Source: Arthrobacter sp. efr-133-R2A-120
Lineage (GTDB): Bacteria; Actinomycetota; Actinomycetes; Actinomycetales; Micrococcaceae
Assembly (NCBI RefSeq): GCF_030209835.1
Contig: NZ_JARVRF010000032.1
Location: 59,450-123,449 of the forward strand
Direction: 5' to 3'
Length of the DNA stretch: 64,000 bases
Shown here: positions 1 to 8,243 of the stretch, in pieces
Numbering within the stretch: position 1 is the first letter of the stretch
Layout: every line of letters begins with the position of its first letter
Position numbers and translations under genes: made by a program
The notes under the pieces: generated by a model
Databases searched by the model: none
Told to the model about the DNA's origin: nothing
Seen by the model: only the letters and a program-made list of their open reading frames with translations

Positions 1-2
1 CG

Positions 3-152
3 CAGGCATTTCAACACGATGTTGACAGTGGCCTCCTCCTGGCCTCCTTGGACGGACAGCATCTCTATTCGCACCTTGGCTGGAAGCATGTGTGCCAGGT
101 ACTCATGATGTCCACCAAGTCGGTCGACGAGACTGACCTTTCTGTGGCGTAG
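3..152 (+). CDS. GNAT-family N-acetyltransferase, C-terminal fragment (5' part outside the window)
   Basis: An open frame enters from the left edge and stops at TAG 150-152. Its last residues (LLASLDGQHLYSHLGWKHVC followed by a short tail) resemble the end of GNAT acetyltransferases, where a 'LY..LGW' segment forms the last beta strands next to the acetyl-CoA site. The substrate cannot be guessed from 49 residues. The stop lies inside a 16-bp tandem repeat, so the C-terminus may have drifted. The call rests on one motif; a spurious frame is possible. Confidence 0.45.
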   Translation, partial: QAFQHDVDSGLLLASLDGQHLYSHLGWKHVCQVLMMSTKSVDETDLSVA

Positions 153-192
153 CCGACCTTTGGCGTAGCCGACCTTTGGCGTGGCCGGCTTT
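145..192. repeat. 16-bp tandem repeat, about three copies
   Basis: Two exact copies of TGGCGTAGCCGACCTT lie at 145-160 and 161-176. A diverged third copy lies at 177-191. The array covers the stop codon of the preceding partial gene and precedes the helicase gene by about 100 bases. No hairpin with a T-tract is formed by the units themselves. Confidence 0.8.
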
Positions 193-294
193 CTGCGCCG
201 GAAGCCGCCCGCAGCGGGTCCGCGGCCACCCCGACAACCGGTCTTCGGCGGCGCCGACGACAGCCGGTTTCCGGTGCGATGACAGAATGTTCAC

Positions 295-2637
295 GTGAAC
301 GCAACTGAATCGATGATCTCCCTTCTGGGCACGAGCCCGGACCCGGAGCAGTTGCGACATGTCCGCACTATTCCGGCGCGGGAGGCTGTCCATGAGGCAT
401 GGCCGGGCTGGGCCCATCCCGATGTGGTTGCCGCATACGGATCCTTGGGCATCCACGAACCGTACCGGCACCAGATCGAAGCAGCCGAGCTCGCCCATTC
501 GGGCCAAAACGTCGTCATTGCCACGGGGACCGCCTCCGGCAAGTCGCTTGCCTATCAGCTGCCTGCCCTCGACGCGATCCACCGTTCCGAGTTGCGTGCG
601 CTGTCCGAGCCGGGCAAGATCCACGACGACGGTGCTGTCACCCTGTACCTCTCCCCCACCAAAGCGCTTGCAGCCGATCAGTTGGCAGCGATCCGCGCGC
701 TCAAGCTCCCTACGGTCCGGGCGGAAACGTACGACGGCGATACCGAGCAGTCCCAGCGCCGCTGGATCCGCGATCATGCCAATTTCATCCTCGCCAACCC
801 CGACATGCTGCATTTCGGGATCCTGCCCAACCACACGTGGTGGGCCCGTTTCTTCCGTAGGTTGCGGTACGTCATCGTGGACGAGGCCCACAGCTACCGG
901 GGAGTATTCGGGTCGCACGTCGCCAACCTCATGCGGAGGCTCCGGCGAATCTGTGCCTACTACGGTGCCGGCACCTCCTTTCCTGAGCCGGTGTTCATTG
1001 CGGCGTCGGCGACGGCCTCGGACCCTGGCACGTCCTTTGCCCGGCTCATCGGCACTCCCGTCCGCGAAGTTTCCGAGGACTGTTCTCCGCATGGCTCCAC
1101 CACGGTGGCATTTTGGGAACCAGCCCTGACCGAGCTGAAGGGCGAAAACGGGGCAAAATCCCGGAGGACCGCCGTCGCCGAGACCGCGGACTTGCTGGCC
1201 AATCTGGTGTCCTCCCGTGTGCGGACCATCGCCTTCATCAAATCCAGGCGCGGCGCAGAAACAATTTCGTCTATCACCAAGCGCCTCCTCGATGAGGTGG
1301 ACCCTAGCCTGCCCCAGCGGGTTGCCGCGTACCGCTCCGGGTATCTCCCCGAAGAGAGACGGGCCTTGGAAAAGGCTTTGCGTTCGGGCGAGCTGCTTGG
1401 AGTCTCCAGCACGTCCGCATTGGAATTGGGCATCGACATTTCCGGGCTTGACGCGGTTCTGGTGGCCGGCTGGCCAGGGACGAGGGCGTCCCTGTTCCAA
1501 CAGATCGGACGGGCAGGGCGCGCGGGCCAAAACGCCATTGCAGCATTCGTGGCCAGCGACGACCCCTTGGACACGTACCTGGTCAACCATCCGGAGGCGA
1601 TCTTTGATGTGTCAGTCGAGGCCACCGTCTTCGATCCCGGAAACCCCTACGTGCTCGGCCCCCATCTGTGCGCGGCCGCGGCCGAGCTCCCGATCGGTGT
1701 GGCCGAACTTGACCTGTTCGGGCCAACGTCCGAATCCCTGCTGAATCAGCTGGTGGAACAGGGGTACCTGAGGAAACGGCCTGCGGGCTGGTTCTGGACC
1801 CATCCCGAGAGCGCCGCTGCCATGGTGAACCTCCGCGCGGATGGCGGCGGCCCCGTGAGCATCGTGGACTCCGAGACCGGCTCCCTCTTGGGCACCATGG
1901 ACTCGCCACAGACGCACTACCAGGCGCATACGGGTGCAATCTATGTCCACCAAGGCGACAGCTACCTGGTCGAGGAGCTGAACGAAGAGGACCATTGCGT
2001 GGTGGTTCGTCGAACCAACCCGGACTACTACACGACTGCACGTGACGTGACGCAGATCGAGGTCCTGCAGACTCTCCGCAGCGTGGAATGGGGGGATGTC
2101 GCGGTCCACTTCGGCGAAGTGAAGGTAACAACGCAGGTGGTTTCCTTCCAACGTAAGGCATTGATTTCCAATGAGGTTTTGGGGGAAGAACCGCTGGAAC
2201 TCGGAGCCAGGGATCTCTTCACCAAGGCGGTATGGTTTGTGGTTCACAACCGTTCACTGACCGGCGCGGGCCTTGTCGAGGCCCAGTTCCCTGGTGCGCT
2301 TCACGCCGCGGAACACGCCGCCATCGGACTTCTCCCGCTGGTCGCTTCAAGTGACCGTTGGGATATCGGTGGAGTCTCAACAGCGCTCCACGCGGACACC
2401 GGAGTTCCCACGATCTTTGTTTACGACGGCCATCCAGGCGGCGCCGGATTTGCCGAGCGTGGCTTCGAGAAAGCCAAAGTGTGGTTGACCGCCACAAGGG
2501 ACGCCATCGAAGCATGCGAGTGTGACACCGGCTGCCCTTCCTGTGTCCAATCCCCCAAATGTGGCAACAAGAACAACCCGCTGGACAAGGACGCCGCGGT
2601 CACGCTGATCGACGTGCTCCTGCGTGACGCGACCTAG
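295..2637 (+). CDS. DEAD/DEAH-box helicase with C-terminal zinc-binding DUF1998 region (MrfA/YprA type)
   Basis: A 780-residue superfamily 2 helicase. Walker A is ATGTASGKS (residues 76-84), the DEAH box is at 196-199, motif III SAT is near 240, and the second RecA-like domain ends with an R-rich motif VI (QQIGRAGRAGQ). The C-terminal 100 residues carry a cysteine cluster of the C-x-C-x3-GC-x2-C-x5-C kind (ECDTGCPSCVQSPKCGN), the zinc site of the MrfA/YprA group. Family members act in DNA repair, including mitomycin-type damage. I chose the GTG at 295; ATG 313 is an alternative. It converges with the tad operon, whose last stop is 8 bases away. M. tuberculosis Rv3649 is the probable counterpart in a similar neighbourhood. 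Confidence 0.9.
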   Translation: MNATESMISLLGTSPDPEQLRHVRTIPAREAVHEAWPGWAHPDVVAAYGSLGIHEPYRHQIEAAELAHSGQNVVIATGTASGKSLAYQLPALDAIHRSELRALSEPGKIHDDGAVTLYLSPTKALAADQLAAIRALKLPTVRAETYDGDTEQSQRRWIRDHANFILANPDMLHFGILPNHTWWARFFRRLRYVIVDEAHSYRGVFGSHVANLMRRLRRICAYYGAGTSFPEPVFIAASATASDPGTSFARLIGTPVREVSEDCSPHGSTTVAFWEPALTELKGENGAKSRRTAVAETADLLANLVSSRVRTIAFIKSRRGAETISSITKRLLDEVDPSLPQRVAAYRSGYLPEERRALEKALRSGELLGVSSTSALELGIDISGLDAVLVAGWPGTRASLFQQIGRAGRAGQNAIAAFVASDDPLDTYLVNHPEAIFDVSVEATVFDPGNPYVLGPHLCAAAAELPIGVAELDLFGPTSESLLNQLVEQGYLRKRPAGWFWTHPESAAAMVNLRADGGGPVSIVDSETGSLLGTMDSPQTHYQAHTGAIYVHQGDSYLVEELNEEDHCVVVRRTNPDYYTTARDVTQIEVLQTLRSVEWGDVAVHFGEVKVTTQVVSFQRKALISNEVLGEEPLELGARDLFTKAVWFVVHNRSLTGAGLVEAQFPGALHAAEHAAIGLLPLVASSDRWDIGGVSTALHADTGVPTIFVYDGHPGGAGFAERGFEKAKVWLTATRDAIEACECDTGCPSCVQSPKCGNKNNPLDKDAAVTLIDVLLRDAT

Positions 2638-2645
2638 GCACACGT

Positions 2646-3023
2646 CTAGGGCGGCGGCCCGGCCCGGGAGCGGCCGGTCGCGGTCCCGAAGACTGCGGCG
2701 CGGTCCAGCTCAGTGCGGATCTCCACGATCCCGTCTCCGCCCACTGTGCACGCCGACAGCGAAGCTCCGTGCCGTGCCGCAGTTTCGCTGGCGACCACGC
2801 AAGGGTCTCCCGCTGTCAGGCCACGGGCCGCGTCGGCTCCTGCGAGCGCAGCGAGATCGGCGGCAGACGCTGCGCGGTGGGCCATCGCCATGGCCTGGGA
2901 AAGGGTCAACCACGCCGCTAAGCAGATCATGACGACAAGGCCCAGGGCAACAGCCAGGACGGTTCCCGAGCCGTGTTCCAGAACGCGACCGCAATCGCCG
3001 GCGCGGGCGCTACCAGCCCTCAC
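2646..3023 (-). CDS. Rv3654c-family TadE-like pseudopilin/secreted protein
   Basis: A 125-residue protein with one N-terminal membrane segment (GSGTVLAVALGLVVMICLAA) and a conserved small-residue stretch (HRAASAADLAALAGADAA). This matches the Rv3654c-like TadE family found at the end of actinobacterial tad loci. It probably acts as a minor pilin-like component at the membrane. The gene overlaps the preceding tadE gene by 4 bases and is the last gene of the operon. The function in Gram-positive hosts is not established. Confidence 0.8.
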   Translation of the reverse strand: MRAGSARAGDCGRVLEHGSGTVLAVALGLVVMICLAAWLTLSQAMAMAHRAASAADLAALAGADAARGLTAGDPCVVASETAARHGASLSACTVGGDGIVEIRTELDRAAVFGTATGRSRAGPPP

Positions 3024-3667
3024 GCCGCGACCTCTTCCACAGAAGCGTGGAGCCCTGTCACCGGCACAGCGCCCTTGAAGTCAACAACGCCGTCTCGGTC
3101 CGCAAGCAGTGGCACTGTGGCCGATGACGACTGCGGAGCCTCTCCCCTTGCTGATGCCGTCGCCGAAAGCCTCCACGGGATGAGGGAACCCAACGGACCG
3201 ACGACCCTGTCGGAGACCGTGACGTTGATCCATTCGCCGTCTTCCGCAACGACAGTCGAGGCGGCATCGCCTGCCAGCATCCGAACGATTCCGTTCACGG
3301 TTGCGTGGCTATCTCCGCGAGCTAAGGCCCTGGCTCCCGCTCTAGCCGCTTCTTCCAAGCGCAACTGCGTAAGTCCCGCGGCCGATCCTGCCAAGAGCAA
3401 GGCCAAAAGAAGCAGAACAGAGGGTAGTGCCACGGCGAATTCCGCAGTGACGGCACCGTATTCGCTCTCAGGAAAGACCCCTCGCCGGCGGTCCCTCCGC
3501 GGACCGTGAAGCTTCTCCGCAGGAGGAGGCCGTCTGATCGAAGGAGGCCACTGCCGCGCAGTTCTGAAGGGCCCGGCGAGTCTGGGGCGCCTGGCGAGCC
3601 CCGATGCCGATGCCCGCGGCCGCATCGAACTCCCGGCGCAATGCTTTGAAACCCGCAGCGGTGTCAT
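3020..3667 (-). CDS. TadE family protein (pilus assembly)
   Basis: The core starts with EYGAVTAEFAVALPSVLLLL, the typical TadE motif (a Glu five residues after a Gly-Ala pair, then a hydrophobic helix). About 100 soluble residues follow. The outermost ATG at 3667 overlaps the DUF4244 stop (ATGA). It would add a basic, proline-rich leader of about 70 residues unusual for TadE, so the true start may lie further in, though I find no convincing alternative start codon close to the TM helix. The product is predicted to be a minor pseudopilin. It is translationally coupled to both neighbours. Confidence 0.8.
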   Translation of the reverse strand: MTPLRVSKHCAGSSMRPRASASGLARRPRLAGPFRTARQWPPSIRRPPPAEKLHGPRRDRRRGVFPESEYGAVTAEFAVALPSVLLLLALLLAGSAAGLTQLRLEEAARAGARALARGDSHATVNGIVRMLAGDAASTVVAEDGEWINVTVSDRVVGPLGSLIPWRLSATASARGEAPQSSSATVPLLADRDGVVDFKGAVPVTGLHASVEEVAA

Positions 3668-4035
3668 GGCAGGGAGAGCGCGCTGCGAATGAGGTTGAGG
3701 AGGAAGCCCCGTACTTCCTCGCTGCGAAGGATGACCACCAAGAGTCCCGCGAAGCCCACTGCGGCAAGCGTGGCGATGGCATACTCTGCCGTTGCCATAC
3801 CGAGCTCGGACCCCATGAGCCGCATCTTCGACCGTCTCGGAGCGGCCGAATCGTCGCTGGGCCGCGCGCGGCCTGTCTCGGCGTGGGAATGCAAGTGGGT
3901 TGGTAGCCGAACGGGCCTGATTCCCTGCGAGCCCGGGAACAGTTCGAGGACTTCGGCCACGGGCCGAGGAGGGGCAGCGAGGGCCAGGGCCAGGGCGGTC
4001 CGGGGGGCCTGTGCGGTATCGACGGTTGCGTTCAT
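3664..4035 (-). CDS. DUF4244 protein, Flp-pilin-like
   Basis: A 123-residue protein. The first 70 residues are low-complexity and the C-terminal part MGSELGMATAEYAIATLAAV is a class-III (Flp/type IVb) pilin signature: a Gly before an A-x-x-E helix start, then a hydrophobic segment. By position (after TadC, before TadE) it corresponds to Rv3656c of M. tuberculosis and is the likely major pilin. A good Shine-Dalgarno (AAAGGAAC) precedes ATG 4035. About 200 bases separate it from tadC upstream, the largest gap in the operon, so it may have its own promoter. No prepilin peptidase is seen in the window. Confidence 0.8.
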   Translation of the reverse strand: MNATVDTAQAPRTALALALAAPPRPVAEVLELFPGSQGIRPVRLPTHLHSHAETGRARPSDDSAAPRRSKMRLMGSELGMATAEYAIATLAAVGFAGLLVVILRSEEVRGFLLNLIRSALSLP

Positions 4036-4237
4036 TTCAGTTCCTTTCTGCGGGGCCGGCTTGGCTGCCGGCTGTACCTAGACTCTTCCGTTGGCATTTG
4101 GGCTTCGAAAGGCCCCAAGTCTCCTAAGTGGAAAACTCCCTTCCGAACGTTCCTGTGGAGGGAAACTGTCTTGTGTGGAGGCAAACTCAAGCGCCGACCC
4201 GGGCGGGGATCACAGCTATCCACGGCGGGGCTCCCGG

Positions 4238-4870
4238 CTATCCCCCGGACGGAAGCATTGCCAACAGCACCGGGACCACACCAAGACAGATGAAGGCAGG
4301 CAAAGAACACAGACCCAGTGGAATCACGAGTTTCACTCCGAGCGCGGCAGCGCGCTTTTCCGCCATCCTGAACTGTTCACGCCGCAGCCGTGCTGCCTGG
4401 GCATAAAGGATTGCCGATGATGGCGCGCCGGTCAGGGCAGCGAAGGCGAGCGCGTCCTTGAGCCTGCGCGCTTCAGCGCACTGTTGGCCCGAACTCCGCC
4501 ACGCCGTCTCCCAGTCCGTTCCGATGTCGAGGGCTGCAACCACCGTCCTCAGGGGGCGGCTGAGCTGCGGGGAAGCGCATCCGGCGATTAACTCAAGGGA
4601 GCGTCCGAGTCCCGCGCCCGAGTCGAGCATGGCCGCCACCAACTCAAGGATCATGGGCACATTTCGCAGACCTTCCGGCCGCTCGGGATTCCGGGGAGCG
4701 CCCACGGCCTCGCCCCTGCGAGCGTTCTCCAGCGGGCCCTTGTTCCCGCGTGAGCCGCGAAGCATACGCAAGGCTGTCCGCCGCCGGGTTCCTCCCTGAT
4801 GCGCGAGCCCGAGAATTGCTGCAAAGACCAACACGAGGGACACTGCGATGGCAGGGAATGCCGAGCCCAT
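4238..4870 (-). CDS. type II secretion system F family protein, TadC-like
   Basis: A 210-residue membrane protein with an N-terminal helix, a T2SSF helical domain (roughly residues 70-175: MILELVAAMLDSGAGLGRSL and the later EARRLKDALAFAALTG) and a C-terminal pair of hydrophobic segments ending with PVLLAMLP. TadC partners TadB in the inner-membrane platform of Flp pili. It is short for the family (often 280 or more), as usual in actinobacteria. The stop of tadB overlaps its ATG by one base. Confidence 0.82.
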   Translation of the reverse strand: MGSAFPAIAVSLVLVFAAILGLAHQGGTRRRTALRMLRGSRGNKGPLENARRGEAVGAPRNPERPEGLRNVPMILELVAAMLDSGAGLGRSLELIAGCASPQLSRPLRTVVAALDIGTDWETAWRSSGQQCAEARRLKDALAFAALTGAPSSAILYAQAARLRREQFRMAEKRAAALGVKLVIPLGLCSLPAFICLGVVPVLLAMLPSGG

Positions 4871-5679
4871 CAGTCAACGCCCACCGCGGCGTGCACCAAC
4901 CGAGATGACCAGATTCTGCCGGTGACGGTCAGGACACCCCCAGCCGCGAGCGCCGCCAATCCGACCCCGTTGGCCAACAGGACCCCCACCGGATCCACCC
5001 CAAGCATCATGCCCAGCCCCAACCCGAACACCGGCAGCCACGTTAGAAGGCGCACAGTGGCTTTCGGCCCGGCCAAGGCAGTCTGCCGGGCATCACCGGC
5101 GTCGTCCTCAGCCTCAAGCTGGGCGGCGAACCGCGTCAACACGTCGGCCAGCGGACAACCACTCGCCTCCGCAACGTCCAAGCAGGCGGCAAGTTCTCCC
5201 CAGATTCGGTATTCAAAGAGATTCCCGCCCTTAAGATTCTTCCCTGACGACGTTCTGATGGCTTCGGCTACCGACGTCCCGATCATCGAGGCCGCCCGCG
5301 CTGCCGCGAGAACCTGGAGAGACCCAGACGACAGCTTCGGTAATCCCGGGGCCTTCGCTCGCGCCTTGCGGACATCGGAGTCGCTCGAAGCAATGCGGTG
5401 CTCCGAGTCCCCATGTACGATCCAGAGTTCCTCCCAGAGCCTCGACGTCGAACGGCCGCCCCGGAGCAGAGCGGCCAACTGCTGTACGAATACCGTGAGC
5501 GGCAATGCATCCGGGCGGGAGCGCCTCCGCGGCATGCGCACCCCAGCGGCGGCCCCATCGCCAGCCCCAGCCGGGGCAGCACGAGGCAGAGCGCGCGCTA
5601 CCCGTTTGCCAAGTCGTCGGGATGGCTGCAAGACCACCCACGCACCGGCCGCCAGGACCAGAATGAGTAATCCGCTCAC
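4870..5679 (-). CDS. type II secretion system F family protein, TadB-like
   Basis: A 269-residue protein with an N-terminal TM helix, a basic linker, then a soluble T2SSF core (FVQQLAALLRGGRSTSRLWEEL; a second half from about residue 140) and two C-terminal TM helices. It is predicted to form the inner-membrane assembly platform with the downstream TadC-like protein and to be driven by the upstream TadA ATPase. The start overlaps the TadA stop by 4 bases, supporting one polycistronic mRNA. Confidence 0.82.
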   Translation of the reverse strand: MSGLLILVLAAGAWVVLQPSRRLGKRVARALPRAAPAGAGDGAAAGVRMPRRRSRPDALPLTVFVQQLAALLRGGRSTSRLWEELWIVHGDSEHRIASSDSDVRKARAKAPGLPKLSSGSLQVLAAARAASMIGTSVAEAIRTSSGKNLKGGNLFEYRIWGELAACLDVAEASGCPLADVLTRFAAQLEAEDDAGDARQTALAGPKATVRLLTWLPVFGLGLGMMLGVDPVGVLLANGVGLAALAAGGVLTVTGRIWSSRLVHAAVGVD

Positions 5680-6929
5680 GCGACCGCTCCGAGGTGATCT
5701 GCGCGGGAGATCGGCCCGAGCGGACCAGGCAAAAGCCCAGGGTCCAGCTCAAGTCGAGCTGCAAGGTCCCTCCACGCGGGGCCGGCAACGGCGACACCGG
5801 CCCGCAGATCAACGGCGGGGACGATCGATTGGGCGGACTCGTCCTCCGCCAACAATCCAATGCAGGAAACTCTTCTGCCGGCAGGCGTCCGCTCGACGTG
5901 GACCACTGCGTCCAATGCTGTTGAAAGCTGCAGCTGAACAGCTTCCCGGCTCAAGCCTGCGAGCGCGCCCAAGGCCACGAGCCTGGCCGGGACGGCGGAG
6001 GCAGTGTTTGCGTGGATAGTGCCTCCGCCACCCGTATGGCCGGTATTGAGCGCCGTCAACAGCTCACGGACTTCCGCACCCCGGCACTCGCCCACAATCA
6101 ACCGATCCGGCCGCATCCGCAGCGCCTGCCGAACGAGTTCGCCAAGGTCGAGTGCACCCCCGCCTTCAAGGTTTCCGTGCCTGGACTCAAGGGAGACCAC
6201 GTGAGGGTGCACCGGGTTCAACTCCGAAGCGTCTTCAATCAGGACAAGCCGATCATGGGGGCTACTCAATGCGAGCATCGTGGACAGCAATGTGGTCTTC
6301 CCGGAACCGGTGGCACCACTGATCAGGAAACTCAACCTGCGGTCAACCATGGCCTGCAGCACCTGTTGGACGGGCGCCCCGAACATGCCTCCGGCACGCA
6401 GCTCGTCCATGGAGAAAACCTCCTCGCGCCGAATCCGAACGGACAACAAAGTTCCGGCGGCGGAAATCGGAGGCAGCACCGCGTGCACCCGGTATCCGCC
6501 GTCGAGACGGACATCGACGCACGGCGAACCGTCGTCCAAACGACGCCCACCGGCCGCCACAAGCCGGGAGGCCAAGGCCCGGATCTGAGGTTCGCCGTCG
6601 AATCGCACCTGGGCCCGTTCCAGTCCCTTGCCGCGGTCGAACCACACGGAGTCCGGGCCATTCACGAAGATGTCCGTCACCGAGGCATCGTGTGCAAGCT
6701 GTTGGAGGGGTCCAAGTCCGCTCAGTTCGGCGCTGATCGATTCGACGGCGGCAAGCGCCCCTGTGGTCCCGAGCAGCCTGCCCGTGGCATGGACGGCCGC
6801 TGCCACGCGTGACGGAGTGACCGGTCCGGCGTCGGCCATGACGGTTTCCCGGACGGTTTCAAGGAGCGCGGCGTCCACGAGCCGGGTCTTGCGTCGGCGC
6901 TCGCCGCCCGGGAATGCAGAGGCACTCAT
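5676..6929 (-). CDS. TadA/CpaF-family pilus assembly ATPase
   Basis: A 417-residue secretion ATPase (GspE superfamily). Walker A is GATGSGKTT (205-213), followed by an Asp box/Walker B region (DRLIVGECRGAEVRELLTAL) and a His box (NTGHTGGGGTIHAN). The N-terminal domain has the usual 'SVTDIFVNGPDSVW' strand. It powers Flp-pilus assembly together with the TadB/TadC proteins. It overlaps the ssd-like gene by 4 bases and tadB by 4 bases. TIGRFAM calls this actinobacterial group 'TadA family conjugal transfer-associated ATPase'. Confidence 0.92.
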   Translation of the reverse strand: MSASAFPGGERRRKTRLVDAALLETVRETVMADAGPVTPSRVAAAVHATGRLLGTTGALAAVESISAELSGLGPLQQLAHDASVTDIFVNGPDSVWFDRGKGLERAQVRFDGEPQIRALASRLVAAGGRRLDDGSPCVDVRLDGGYRVHAVLPPISAAGTLLSVRIRREEVFSMDELRAGGMFGAPVQQVLQAMVDRRLSFLISGATGSGKTTLLSTMLALSSPHDRLVLIEDASELNPVHPHVVSLESRHGNLEGGGALDLGELVRQALRMRPDRLIVGECRGAEVRELLTALNTGHTGGGGTIHANTASAVPARLVALGALAGLSREAVQLQLSTALDAVVHVERTPAGRRVSCIGLLAEDESAQSIVPAVDLRAGVAVAGPAWRDLAARLELDPGLLPGPLGPISRADHLGAVA

Positions 6930-8056
6930 ACTGCTCCGTCGTCGAGTAGTTGAAGGACGGATTCCGCAAAGCGACGCACGGCCTTGCGCTTACCGAATTC
7001 CAGAAGGCGTCCGAGCTCAGCCGCCGCGGCAGTACCGCGGAGTTCGGGGAGAACGCCGTGAAGGGGCAGGCCAAGCGATTCGGCTATGAGGGGTCCGTCA
7101 AGGACCGTACCCGCATTTCCGCGGATTACCAGGGCTGTGTCAACGGGCGGCAGCTCCTGGAGAAGCCTGGCCGCAGCTACTGCTGCGCGGAGTTGGGCCG
7201 GTACCACAAGGAGGATCCTGTCGCAGTCCCAGGCGAAGCTGCCAAGCGATTCCGTTCCGCGGCCGATATCGACAATGATTAGTTCAAATCCCCGTCTCGC
7301 CGCGTCAAGGACAGCCGCGACGGCCCCGGGCTCCACGCCCAGGGGACGGTCACGACTACCCGGCCAAGACAGGAAGGAGAATCCTCCGGCTTGGGGCAGT
7401 GAATCGCTTAGCTGCCCGGTGCCGATGCTCCCGCTGGCACCCGCGAGATCGGGCCAGCGCAGCCCTGGCGCATCTTCGGCGGCCAGGCAAAGCTCGAGGC
7501 CCCCTCCGCGGGGATCGCCATCAACCAGGAGCGTCCGTATGCCGTGGACGGCCGCTTCGTTAGCCAACCAGACGGCAGCCGTGGACGCGCCCGCTCCGCC
7601 GCATCCTCCTGTCACCCCGAGCACCATTCCTCCGGGGTCCGGATCTTGGGACCTACCGAGGTGCTCCGCCAGCCAGGCTGCAGCTTCCGGCAACACAGCC
7701 ACGCGTTCGGCCCCCAGCGCCGCTCCCAATTCCCACAAAGCGTCCCCTTCACTGTTGAGGCCCAGCAAGACTGAAGGCGCACGACGACGGGGCGGAAGTT
7801 CGCGGATATCGCTGCCAAGAAGCACCATCCCCACGGTGTCCCACAGGGGCAAGGCACCGGATGAATCGACGACTGTCCGGAGACTGGCACCGACAGCGGC
7901 TGCGATCCTTTCTGTTTCGGCTTGTAACCTGACATTCGCCGTCACCAGAAGAACCTCCCCGGAACCGGCAGGAAGCCACGGGTCCCCGGACACCGGGCCT
8001 GGCTCCGCCCCGCTTCCACGGCTGTTGTGGTTCCGTTCGAGATGTTGCCCGCTCAT
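6926..8056 (-). CDS. CpaE-like/septum-site-determining (Ssd) P-loop protein of the tad locus
   Basis: A 376-residue MinD/ParA-superfamily protein. Residues about 30-135 form a receiver-like N-terminal part. A deviant P-loop GVTGGCGGAGAST lies at 148-159, followed by VDGDPRGGGLEL (switch I region) and IIVDIGRG. The P-loop lacks the usual KGG lysine (here CGGAGAS), as in Rv3660c/Ssd. CpaE proteins position the pilus machine at the pole; Rv3660c is reported to affect septation. I chose ATG 8056, preceded by GGAGA, over an upstream in-frame start that would overlap the divergent polymerase promoter. It is the first gene of the tad operon. Confidence 0.85.
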   Translation of the reverse strand: MSGQHLERNHNSRGSGAEPGPVSGDPWLPAGSGEVLLVTANVRLQAETERIAAAVGASLRTVVDSSGALPLWDTVGMVLLGSDIRELPPRRRAPSVLLGLNSEGDALWELGAALGAERVAVLPEAAAWLAEHLGRSQDPDPGGMVLGVTGGCGGAGASTAAVWLANEAAVHGIRTLLVDGDPRGGGLELCLAAEDAPGLRWPDLAGASGSIGTGQLSDSLPQAGGFSFLSWPGSRDRPLGVEPGAVAAVLDAARRGFELIIVDIGRGTESLGSFAWDCDRILLVVPAQLRAAVAAARLLQELPPVDTALVIRGNAGTVLDGPLIAESLGLPLHGVLPELRGTAAAAELGRLLEFGKRKAVRRFAESVLQLLDDGAV

Positions 8057-8243
8057 GAAGCCACTATCTCCGTTTCGCCACGAGCATTGGAGGCCTGTAT
8101 CGGCGTATGTGGATAAGCAACCACAACAACCCCTGTGGAGGACCAGTCCGCGTGCCGACGGAAGCAGCCCGGACAAAAGCTTGCGGACGGCAATTGTCCG
8201 CAAAGTGCAAAGTTCCACGGAATCACAGGGCAGAATTGTCAGC

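Noticed and set aside
103..1590. 495-codon open frame antisense to the helicase gene
   Set aside because: The helicase on the plus strand has all motifs. High GC leaves the antisense frame open, and its translation is Arg/Gly/Pro-rich without any family pattern.
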